DNA from: Salminus brasiliensis
Taxonomy: Eukaryota; Chordata; Actinopteri; Characiformes; Bryconidae
DNA: 64,000 nucleotides
Direction: 5' to 3'
NCBI RefSeq assembly: GCF_030463535.1
Contig: NC_132891.1
Location: forward strand, 6,295,122-6,359,121
Shown: positions 15,711 through 26,578 of the stretch, piece by piece
How the letters are laid out: every line of letters starts with the position of its first letter
Position numbering within the stretch: the first letter of the stretch is position 1
The notes under the pieces: generated by a model
The model's database searches: none
Seen by the model: only the letters and a program-made list of their open reading frames with translations
What the model was told of the DNA's origin: nothing
Program-made: the position numbers and the translations under genes

Positions 15711-17113
15711 GCTTCTGCCATCCAGGAAGAAGCTGTTCCTTAGCCTGCTCGCCCTGGCCTTAATGCTGCGTAGCCTCCTAACTGAAGGAAATGGGCGAAC
15801 AGAGGATGGATAGAGTCCTTCGTGATGCAGGAGGTCTTTGTCCTTTACCTGCTGTTGTAAACATCAATGATAGAGGGTAGACTGTTCCCTAGGCAGGTTC
15901 CCTAGGCATAGCCTAAAAAATCTTTCACTGGGGATGGGCAAATCTGTGGTGTAGATTCAATACTACTGACCCTGACCCTACTACTACTGACCCTTCCTAT
16001 CTGTGTATATTCCGCCATGGACTGCATGACTCCATATTTGACCTTTAGTACACTATTTGGATGCAGAAGCCACCGTTTCTGGAGGGGAAACCTGGGGGAA
16101 ATGTGTAGGGTAGTGGGCCTTCAGGACCAGGTTTGAGGAGCACTGGTGTAGAACATCCAGGCCTACTCCAGCCCTGCTCTTATGTTAAGATCAATTCTCA
16201 AAAGAAAATCAGTATGGAAGATATTGATACTTCAGTATTGGTACCCTTTCCTACCCAATATGGTGCTGGGGTACTAAAAAAATCAGGGCTGGGAACCACT
16301 GTTGACACAGACTGTCCAGTAAGTAGATTTGTCAGTGCCATCTGACAGCAATCCAGGAGATTTTGAAAGGGGAGTGTGGGGCGCTGTAGTGTCTTCAGTG
16401 TCTTCAGTATCTAGATATGGACCTATGGAACTTTTAGTAATAGCTACTAAAGCAGCCAAAGCACAGTTTAATGTAGGACCTTAATATAGGTCCCTATAAC
16501 TATCCAGGCAAACGCTAGTATGAAGTCACAAGTGGGGTACCAGCACCTAAGCACCGGAACACAGTGCCATGCTGGTATGGAAAAGGCAACAGGCCTCTTT
16601 CCAAACTGCCTCTGATTCTTAGCATTGGAAGCAGTGCATTTCTTCTCAAGTGCACTACTGCCACCTACAGGCCTCCTGACACATTTCAACCGACACATTA
16701 CATAACATCAGAATTTCTAAGATTAAAGTCCAGTAATTTCAAAAAGGCAATGCAATTTAGTGGCCTGGTCAGTGCTGGTCAGCTTGTGTTTGGTACAGCA
16801 GCAACAGCCACTTTCAGGCAATGAGACTTGAAACACATTAGCAAACGGGCCCTGTCTGATAATTAAGATAATTAATAGAAAACAGGTCAATGGTCTGAAG
16901 CTGAGGCTTCCTACATTAACAAATGGTTTGCTGGACATGCATTAAGCTTAGTCATGGGCTAAATGTCAATGTCAATAGTGCTTTACCACCGAAAAGTCTT
17001 TTTTAAGTCTAGGCTTAAGATTTAATCTGTGTCTCGGGAAGCCAACTTTATGTGTAGTCTTAACCATTAAAGACCCAGTAAACTCTTAAGCGTCCGTGGG
17101 CCCTTGCTTCATT
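15711..17113. other. Intergenic, no gene seen
   Basis: Contains a dispersed-repeat fragment around 16085-16150 (CAGGACCAGGTTTGAGGAGC) and another around 16215-16260. No exon is recognised. Confidence 0.4.
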
Positions 17114-17735
17114 ACACTATATGTCCAAATGTTTGTGGACACCCCTTCTGAATTGGACTCTCTGGAGCAGATGAATGTGAACCTATTGGCTTTATAGAGT
17201 CTTTTTTTAAAAGGCTCTTCAACTAAGAATATACAATACAAATGTGGCAAAAGTATTGGGACACCTGCTCATTTGTTGTTTCTTCTAAAATGAAGGGTTA
17301 TAAAAAAGAGTTTATCCTGCTTTTGTTGGAGTAACTGTCTCTACTGTCCAGGGAAGAAGGCTTTCTACTAGATTTGGGAGGAGCATTGTTGTGAGGGTTT
17401 GATTGCATTCAGTGACAAGAGCGTTAGTGAGATCAGGAAGTTGGATGATCACCACATCACCCCATCCCCAACTCTCCAACTCATCCCAAAAGTATTAGAT
17501 GGAGAACCTAACCATCATTCCAGACAACACCGTTTACACACTTTATACCCCTCAAGCCCACGCCTGGCACTAAGCATGGTGCCAGTAGGTTCATCATAGA
17601 GTCCTATTCTATCGGCAGTACTTCTCTACAGGGACTAGACAAGCTGTGTTTGTGAACATTTGCACATGTCAGCAATGGGTGCAACTTAAAGTAGCTGAAT
17701 GCATTCATCTGCAAACATCTGGACATATGGAGTAG
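17114..17735. mobile_element. Two MITE pieces in opposite orientation
   Basis: 17114-17195 is the forward 5' end (CACTATATGTCCAAATG). From about 17245 a minus-oriented near-complete copy runs from GGCAAAAGTATTGGGACACC to TCTGGACATATGGAGTA. Confidence 0.75.
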
Positions 17736-17739
17736 TTTA

Positions 17740-17950
17740 TCATATCACAGAGAAGAACCATACAAAGACCGATTTGAACATTTAAGAACCCCTGAAATGA
17801 TGGTTCCTCAATGGTTCTTGACCTGTCATACATGAATGTTCTTCACACTGTTAAAAGGTTCTTCTCAGTCCCCGCCACACTTACAAGAACTGCCCATGCA
17901 AAGGCCTGAGAAACCCTTCTTGGAACCTACTTATTATTAAGAGTGTAGTA
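17740..17950 (-). repeat. Dispersed element of the GAAGAACC/GTTCTT type
   Basis: Contains repeated GGTTCTT and AAGAACC motifs and ends TTATTAAGAGTGTA, the reverse complement of the ACACTCTTAA start at 949. Confidence 0.5.
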
Positions 17951-18225
17951 ACTGAGTAATACGTCTTAACTGGCCAGTAAGTCAAGGGGTCAAGGGGTCA
18001 AACAGACACTGTAACTCCAGCATTAGGTGCGATCAGACTGAGCTAATGTTTGAGCGTGAGATATGTTTGTGTTCTTCGGTAGAGGATGTCCTGTACATTC
18101 CCTACTACTAAGTCCTAGAGACCAAGTCTTTCACCAAGACACCACCAAGCAATGTCAGAAACATCTGTTGTTGTGTAGCGCCCCCCAGTGTCAGCAAGTA
18201 CATATCAGGCTTTCAAAAGGATTCA

Positions 18226-18700
18226 CGTCCAAATATATGTCCTCTTCAATGAATGCATTCAGCTACTTTAAGTTGCACCCATTGCTGACACAGATGTGCA
18301 AATACACACAAACAGCTTGTCTAGTCCCTGTAGAGAAGTACTGCCAATAGATTAGGACCAACTGACACCATGCTGCCTAATGCCAGGCATGGGCTATATG
18401 GGTATAAAGCCCCTGAAGCATTGAGCTGTGGAGCAGTGGAAGAACTGTGTTCTCTGGAAGGATGTTGGTGCTCCATGCAATACTTTTGGGGTGAGGTGGG
18501 GTGGTGATCCTCCAATATCCTGACCTCACTAAAGCTCTTGTTGCTGAATGCAATCAAATCCTCACTTCAATTCTTTCAAATATAGTAGAACGTCTACTTT
18601 CCTGGACAGTAGAGACAGTTCCTCCAACAAAAGCAGGATTATCTTTCGGAAGAAACAAAGACTGAGCAAGTGTCCCAATACTTCTGTCCAAATGTGGTGT
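18226..18700 (+). mobile_element. MITE copy, near full length
   Basis: Family interior from TGAATGCATTCAGCTAC through GGACAGTAGAGACAG to CCCAATACTTCTGTCCA. The extreme left end is degraded. Confidence 0.75.
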
Positions 18701-18705
18701 ATTCC

Positions 18706-19495
18706 TCTCCCTCTCTCTGGTCTCTCTCGTTCACCCTTCGTTCACTCTTTTCTTGCCTTGTCCTCTCCCTCTTTTTCTTTCCTCTCTCGCCCTTGTTTCC
18801 CTCTCTGTTTTCTCTCCTGTTTGCTTATTTTTCTTTTCCTCTATTTTCTCTTTTGCTCTTTCTTCTCCCCTCTTTTACTTTTTCCCCACACCTCTCTTTC
18901 TCCCCTTTTTTACTCTTTTTCTTCTCTCCTCTCTCTCTCTCTCTCTCTCACCCCATCCCATTTTCTCTATCTCTCCTTCTCTTTTTTACTCATTTTCTTC
19001 CCTTCTTTCCCCCTTTTTCCTAGTTTTCCTTTTCTCTGCTCTTTTTGTTTCCCTCTCTCTTTTCTCTCCTTGCTCTCTCTCTGTCCTCTTTGGCTCTTTT
19101 CTTCTTTCCTATTTGTTGTCATTTCTCCTCTCTCGCCCCTTTTTCCCTCTCTGTTTTCTCTTCTTTTTGCTTATTTTTCTTTTCCTCACTTTTCTCTTTT
19201 GCTCTTTCATCTCCCCTCTTTCACTTTTCCTAACACCTCTCTTTCTCCAATTTTTGATCTCCCCCCCCTCTCTCTCTACTCATCCCCCCCCCCCCCCCTT
19301 AGTTTTCCTTTTCTCTGCTCTTTTTGTTTCCCTCTCTCTTTTCTCTCCTTGCTCTCTCTCTGTCCTCTTTGGCTCTTTTCTTCTTCCCTATTTGTTGTCA
19401 TTTCTCCTCTCTCCCACTTTTCCCCTCACCCCTTTTTCTCTTTCTTTCTGTCCTCTCTTTCTCTTTGCCCCTCTTTTGCTCTTTTTCTAACCCCC
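18706..19495 (+). repeat. Long C/T-rich tract with internal duplications
   Basis: About 790 bp almost free of purines. A block at about 18785-18906 recurs at 19132-19246, and one at about 19020-19131 recurs at 19300-19412 (about 280 bp apart), so the tract grew by duplicating blocks of about 110 bp as well as by slippage. Confidence 0.85.
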
Positions 19496-19499
19496 CTCG

Positions 19500-20197
19500 G
19501 GGGGAAAGGTGTTGTAACAGCCTGTAAAACAGGGCGTGGCTTTTCCAGGAAAGCTCTGTATTTTTATCAGCACGTGTTACAGAACGATCCTGCAGTTCCG
19601 CGTGGAAACCAAATCAGCACATTCGCGCGCGCGCGTGTGTTTTTCTGGAGCGCTGCCGTGCTGCACTCAGGCCCGAGCCGGTAGACCTACGTGTGTTACA
19701 TAACCCCGCAGCGCGCGCACATCTACAGCTGCTTTTAGCCCTTTACTTCTACGAACTCTAGATGTGTCCGTTTTGCAGCCGTATAAACCGCTGACCAGCA
19801 GCTGTGCAGTCTCCGGAAACGTCCCAGGCCCTCAGTGTCAGAGCTAAGTAACTCCCGCGTGGCGTTAATCAATATTAATTAGTATTAATAACATGCAGTG
19901 AAAACTGTCCTGCTCCTTCTCAGCGGTGTCCGTCTGTCTGCTCGGGACCAATGTCCAGTGTCCAGTGTGTGACCGGCTAACTTGGGCTCTGGTGTGTCTT
20001 TTTTTTCTCCTGCTGGAGTGGGCGGGGCTTAGAGGGTGCCAGCACTCCAAAACAAGGCACGAAGGAGCAGAAAAGCAGGAGAGTGTGTGTGCAGCTCCGG
20101 GACGGGGAAGAAAGAACGAGGCTCCCACCATCGCCATGATCTCATAAAGCACGAGACGGGGAGCCAAGTGACCCAAACGCGCGCGCGCAGGTGACAG
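19500..20197 (+). promoter_or_regulatory. slc2a12: slc2a12 promoter and untranslated first exon
   Basis: The sequence turns abruptly CpG-rich after the polypyrimidine tract, with (GC)n stretches and a GC box TGGGCGGGGCTT at 20019-20030. A strong donor, GACAG|GTAAGA, ends an exon at 20197. It would splice to the acceptor at 22271-22273 (CCCTGCAG), 23 bases before the start codon. The transcription start is not determined. The exon holds a very short upstream frame, ATG-ATC-TCA-TAA, at 20136-20147. Confidence 0.6.
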
Positions 20198-21617
20198 GTA
20201 AGAGATGGGCTACTTAGCTGCTGCTGTCATTACTTCCGGTGGTCGAGTTTTTCGAGTGAATCTTTGAGGGACTTTTTTTTTGATGGGTTGGCTTAAGCGA
20301 GGAGCTGCATGGCCATTAACACACACACACACATACACACACACACACACTCTTGAGACCAGCCTGGTGCACTGTAAAGTAGTGTGATAAGCCTGTGGTG
20401 GGCATGCTTGTTTGGCTGCTGCTGTCTTTTGGCTGTCAGAAGCTCAGCTGAAGTGACCTTGAGGACAGTTGTTGTGGTGGGTTCCCCCACTGGCCCAGGG
20501 CTGCTGTCTGAGTAAACATGGTCCTGCAACCTGTTGGGCAACTGACTCTGGGACGTTATTTTGGATCATGGGTTTAGAATAGTTTGATACATTTGATCCT
20601 GAGGGTGGTCTTTTGACAGATAGGTACATAGTTAGACAGATAGACAGACAGACAGACAGACAGACATGTCTCTCTACCACACACTAAAGTTATGTGTGAA
20701 ATGCTCCGCTCAAGAGAAACCTTTTAGTTGTAACATGTTTTAGTGTAAAAAGTGTGCTTCTAACGCACAGTTGCAGAAGAGAGGTGCATGCAGAGTGTCG
20801 CAAGCCAAAAAAAAGTATCCAAAGATCATCAACATGACACCTCATAAGACATGGTTCAAGGGTCATTTTGGTAAGTAAATAAACTTATAGGCAGCATGAC
20901 TGTCTACAATTAAGCAAATCAAATTAAGCAATCAAACCACTCTGACTGACTTTAGCTACATTTGAGCCACTGAGGTATAAAGAGAATTTGGAAAAAATGG
21001 TGGAATTCTCATGTAAACATCAGGTACACCTGAATTGAAGCTGCTTATCTGTCTAGTAAGTGTTTACCAACTCAGTAAAACACTAATATTAGAATAAACT
21101 CTAATAATAACACTCCTACAGAAAGTGGCGGAGGTTCTCCATCACTGTGTTCATCATTAGAACATCTCCAAAGTTCTAGTCCTAGTATTATTTAGAGTTC
21201 TCCTCAGATCAACACCTGGTTTGGTGGTAAATCAGGGCTTAATGATGGTTAATCATCAGGTGAGCTGCTGCTGCTGCTGATGGAGTTGAACACATCCTCC
21301 ACGCTGTGCTGGCTGGACTGGGGGGCGTCCAGGAGAAACCTGGAGGAACCCAGCTCTGTTCTTCAGACTAGCTCACAGACAAGATCTCACTACTTTCTTC
21401 AGAATGAAAAGCTCTTGCTCTTTTTACTGGATTTATGTTCACCTGCATGTGTTCTGATGAGATCTGGAGTTTCTACTAAACTAGGGACAGAATTCGGGTG
21501 AGAAAAAAAACAGAATAAAAATGAGGGGACAGGAAACCAAAAGTGGTTCTTATGTGGTACTACACTTTTAACATCTCACAGAGTGCAGAAGATGCTGTAA
21601 AATCAGATCAGCTATAA
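20198..21617. other. First (UTR) intron of slc2a12, left part
   Basis: Contains (CA)n at 20319-20350 and (CAGA)n at about 20637-20666. No coding exon is recognised. Confidence 0.5.
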
Positions 21618-22018
21618 TGTTAGTACCTAATAGTAGTGCCTAATACTGAGTAGGTCCCCCTTGTGCCACCAAAACAGATCGGACCATTTGAGGCATGGGC
21701 TCCACAAGACCTCTGAAGGTGTTGTGTGGTATCTGGCAGCAGATCCTTTACGTCCTGTACGTTGTGTTTTGGGGCCTCCATGAGTATCAGTTGGCCATAG
21801 GTGCCCATGACACTTTCACCAGTTCACCAGGTGTCCTTTTGATAGGTGCTGAGACCTTCCTGATGTTTTGGAGATGTTCTGACCCGGTCGTCTAGCCATC
21901 ACAGTTTTTTTTTTTTGTCAAAGTGACTCAGATTCTTCAGCTTGATCACTTGTCCTGTTTTATAATGCTTAGATAATGTTTTGCACTTCACCTGTCAGTG
22001 GTGCTAATGTTATGGCTG
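21618..22018. repeat. Dispersed element, GGAGATGTTCTGACCC family, copy 1
   Basis: Carries TAATACTGAGTAGGTCCCCC, CTCCACAAGACCT, GGAGATGTTCTGACCC and an end TAATGTTATGGCTGA. Other copies at 25745-26115, 36190-36545, 59795-60105 and, reversed, 55509-55720. Resembles a widespread fish DNA element with CACTGATCAGCCATAACATT-like ends. Confidence 0.65.
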
Positions 22019-22296
22019 AAAGGGGTCTTGTTGGGTTTACAAAGGTGTGCTGGAATACGGCTGGTCTACGATATTACTGCATTTTTGTTTGGTGCGCTGC
22101 GTAAAGTGGGTGGAGCAAGCTGTCCATGTTATGCAAAATACTATTAATAATTAATAAGCAAGAGTAAAAAGCTAGTGTGACATCAAAGCCGGAAAAGCCC
22201 ACCTTTTTATCCGTTTATTAGTTACTCCGTATTTTGTGATCACTCTCTGCATATTTCTCCTCACTCCCTGCAGCTGCACTGGCCTGGTGGGAAAGA

Positions 22297-25200
22297 ATGG
22301 CCGCTCCGGCAGAGACCGACAGAATGACCTCCGACCTCCAGAACAAGACGGTACTGCAGAAACAGGATGAGCAGACGCACCCTGAGAAAAGCGCACCTGG
22401 ACTCTCAGGTATGTTCCGTCTCACGCCTTTGATTGCCAGTTCCCCCTCAGGATAATGTTTTCCTGGGGTTTCTCAGTGTTCGTACCGGCAGATTACACCC
22501 CTCTGCCACCTCTAACTTGTTTTGCGTGAAATGGCTGTAGAGCGGTGAGACGTGATCTGCTATTGCTGTTGACTGTGTGCAGCTGTGAAGTGTCAGGGTG
22601 CTCAAAGTTTAGTCCTAACCAAACCTCACTTCAGAAAACTAGCTGGAGGTTGTTGGTTATCCCACCAGACAAGTTTTAGACTCCAACCCATTCAAACCAG
22701 TTCCGCAAAACAGTGCTTTGTACCAGTATAAAATGAATATGAATGAATATGAATAACGCTTGTCGAGTTTACAGGGCTCACAGAGCTGTTACTGGGTGAA
22801 AATCCAGTCTGGCCTGCTTTCATCAGGTTGGGCGTCTCTCAGTTTGAATGACACTTCCACAGATCACTTGCTGTGCATATTTTTTGAACCCCCCTTCTAA
22901 TGAATGCATTCAGCTGCTTTAAGTTGCACCCCTTGCTGACACTGTGTAAATGCACACACACAGAGCTTGTCTAGTCTCTGTAGAGACGTATTGCAAATAA
23001 AATATGATTCTATAAGGCCCCCCAGCACTGAGCTGTGGAGCAGTGGAGGAACTGTGTTCTCTGTAATGATGGATGATGCTTCATCTAATACTGTTGTGGT
23101 GAGTTGGGGAGTTGTGAATGGGGTGAGGTTGTGATCATGTTATTTTTTCCTATGGGGGAAAAGAAAGTGTGTGTGTGTATGTGTGTGTGTTGGATCAGTA
23201 ATCGGGTCTTACTGTGTCATTTCATAACCATGAAATACACACTCTTATAGCGAACGCAGCTTCACTATCAGTCATAACAGCAAAGATAAGCAGTTATTTT
23301 TATCTCTGTTTTACAGTGTTAATTATAACTGGGCTATAACTGTTTATGGTGGCCGATTTATTATACAGATATTTCTTGTCATTAATTTCAAATGACAGCA
23401 TGCGTCCAGCAAATCGTTGTTCCACTGTGTGTGTGTGTGTGTTTGTGTGTGTATTGCACCCAAAATATCACCCTGTGATACTGCATGAAAGCTGTCCTAT
23501 GTGCATCTGTATGTAAGGACTAGCCTATAAATGTTTAACAAAGGTGTCAATAGTATTCACTTTTTTGTAGAAGTGGAGATACTAGGGTTTAAAAAGACTT
23601 CTATAGAAGTTGGAGTATCAACTTAAGCTTTTACTCCAGTAAAAGTGTAAAAGTACTGGTTTTAAAACTACTTAAAGTAGAAAGTAAAAGTAATGGAAGG
23701 AAAAGGCTTAGGATGCCAAAAGCTTAGGCCATGACATGTTCTTGCCGGAGTGTGACGTGACCTGTGCAGGTGCGATGGATCACTTACAAACCAATAGGGG
23801 GTCAGAATGGTGTATGTTTAAACTTCTCGTCCAACCACAGTCAAATTCACACTCTCTGGATGGTGCGATTGATCTGGATAGATTTTTTTTTTTGAATGAT
23901 GACAAGCCAGAATGAAAACAAACTGAAATGAAATAGGAGTATCGAGGTTATTTTTAAAATGTAAAGAGTAGAAAGTTCAGATAATTGAGAGAAAATTTAA
24001 GGAGTAGAAATAAAAAGTCGACTGAAAAATAATTACTCCAGTAAAGTATAGATAAAATAAATTTCTACTTAAGTAAGGTAACAAAGTATCGTTCGTTAAG
24101 TACCTCGTTACTTAACACCTCTGGTGTTTAACACACTGAAAAAAGTAATGTGTTGAATTTGCCTGATTCAGATGTCAGCACAACGTCTCTGCAGTCTAAC
24201 ACAGTCGCTGCTGAAAGTGCGTAAACACCCTCGTACAGAATTGTCATGACGTTTTTTTCCTCATGCCTTTCCGTCTGGTAAATATTAGCCATTTGATACG
24301 CTAGCCTGTCTCCGGGGAAAACATTTATACATGAATGATTTACTCTTGATCTGCTGTTATGAAACTTGTGACTCCCGAACAGTTGGAACTCATTCCTGTT
24401 AACGAAAAATCGCTCGCTTTGGTTCAGGGAGCACATGACATCAGACACTGTCAAAAAATGTCTCTTCTAAGAAGAAGATATATCATTTTTTAGTGTTTCA
24501 TTTACAGCTGTACTAATTTAGTCATAGTTTTTTGACAAAATTTGACAAAAAATATCATTTAAACTGTAGCGTATTTCAGCATAGTCACATATTGATTTGT
24601 TTAAATGAATTTTATTCTTATAATCAATAATCATTGAGGAGGGAACCATTTTGAAAATTGAAGACTCCAGTGCCTCAGAGAATCTGGTGCTTTACCCGGC
24701 TTAACGTAGGCAAGAACCGCCCACTCTCACAGGAAGAGTCCATTTAACTAATGCACAAAATGACCAATCACAGTCAGCTGTCTTGCCGCACCTTCCAGCA
24801 CAGATATACAGTCAGATGCAAAAGGTTGTCCACCCCGGTCTAATTACAGGTGGTGTTTATTTTCTATGCAAAGAAGTTCACATTCTCTACAGAAATACGC
24901 TTCTGGGGGGCAATCAAGAGGAATAAGGTGCTGTCAGAGGGTCGCTAGTTCGAATCACAGTCATGTTGCTAGCCATCGGCAGCCAGGGCCCGAAGGAGCA
25001 AAATAGGCCTTGCTCTCTCCAGGATTAGTAGATGGCACTTTCTCCCCACGTCACTCCAGTGCAGTGCTTGCTTTCCTCTGAGCCTGCAGCAGTTCGGAAA
25101 AGGAGTCACTGGCTGTGCTTGTGCTGGAGGTCTTCACCCTCCCAGTGTCAGCAGCATTACATGTCCTGAGGGAGAATATGTATGGGTTGGGTGATTGCAC

Positions 25201-25605
25201 AGATTGGGGAGAAAATGGGCACTTCTGCATAGAGCTGGGAAATGAATCTAAATCATTCAAACTGTCATTCAGAACCTCTGATCCACATCATCTTGGCCAT
25301 GAAATGCTCATTTTTGCAACAGTGTCCAGTGCAGGCAGCTGTTCACTACTACTAACTATTAGCTGGAAAACTGTTTCTAATCGAAATGATAAAAACTCGT
25401 ACTGATATTCATGAATGTACGGCAGTCAGAATGCTAATGACAAAATCCAGTGGCCAGATTACACACAGTAAAAGTGTCTAGGTTGAGGATAGTGATCATA
25501 TAATACTGCTTGCTTGGTGCTAACAAATTGAAATGCTAAATTAGCACGATCATCTTAATGCTCCCTATTAAACCTTGTTGCAGTGACAGAAACTGCTTTG
25601 AACAC

Positions 25606-25653
<48 letters not shown>

Positions 25654-26522
25654 TGAGAGAGAGATTTAGATTTTAATCTGTGTAATAAAAGTGTGATAAT
25701 ATATAAGGATTATATAATGCTACACTAATCGCTATGACATCGCAACACCTGCATAATACTGAGTAGGTCCCTGTTGTGCTGCCACAACAGACCTGACTAT
25801 TCAAGGCATGGACTCCACAAGACCTGTGAAGGTGCCCTGTGGTTTCTGGTACCAAGATTAACGTTAGCAGCAGATCCTCTATAAAGCCCTGTAAATTGTG
25901 AGGTGGGACCTCTATGGATCACACCACTGCATACCCACAAGACCTGTCGGATGTTTTGGAGATGTTCTGACCCAGTCGTCTAGACGTCACAATTTGGTTC
26001 TTGGCAAAGTTTGGTCTTCAGATTCTTACGCTTGCTTCTTTTTCCTGCTTATAAGACCAACATCACCTTCAAGAACTGACTATTCACTTGCTGCCTAATG
26101 TATCCACTCCTTGACAGGGGCCAGTGTAGACTTCACCTGATGTTTTTCTTTAGTAGGACTAAAAACAAAAACAAAAGCCTCTGGCCTCGTGTTTGAAGAA
26201 CTGAACATGCATGACACTTTACAGTAGGTTGGTGCAGGCAGACATGTTATTGCATGGAACAAAATATGGGGTCAACAGTGTATAGACTTAGAGGAACCGC
26301 CCACCAGTAATTATACATTATTAACAGCTAATAATCATAACTGATCGATTTATGATGTTTCCAAATGATTTGCACCAGTATCATTATATGATAAGCATAG
26401 TGCTGAGCATTGTGGTATATAGTCATGCTTTGACCCCTGAAATGAAGAGAGCATGTTAAAGCAGTAAACCAGTTGAGAAATGTAGTTTTCGCATGGGTGT
26501 TCAGAAAAGCAAGAAATGCTAG

Positions 26523-26578
<56 letters not shown>

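Noticed and set aside
17399..17599. Recurrent peptide-like frame ([18 protein letters not shown]) also at 18321, 31574, 31913 and 51587
   Set aside because: Repeats because the MITE interior repeats; frames are short, differently broken, and match no protein family I know.
18548..19684. 378-codon open frame on the plus strand
   Set aside because: Lies in the C/T-rich tract; the Ser/Phe/Leu/Pro composition simply reflects CT-rich DNA and overlapping frames are open too.
24128..24454. 108-codon minus-strand frame in a slc2a12 intron
   Set aside because: No family resemblance and no splice or promoter context.
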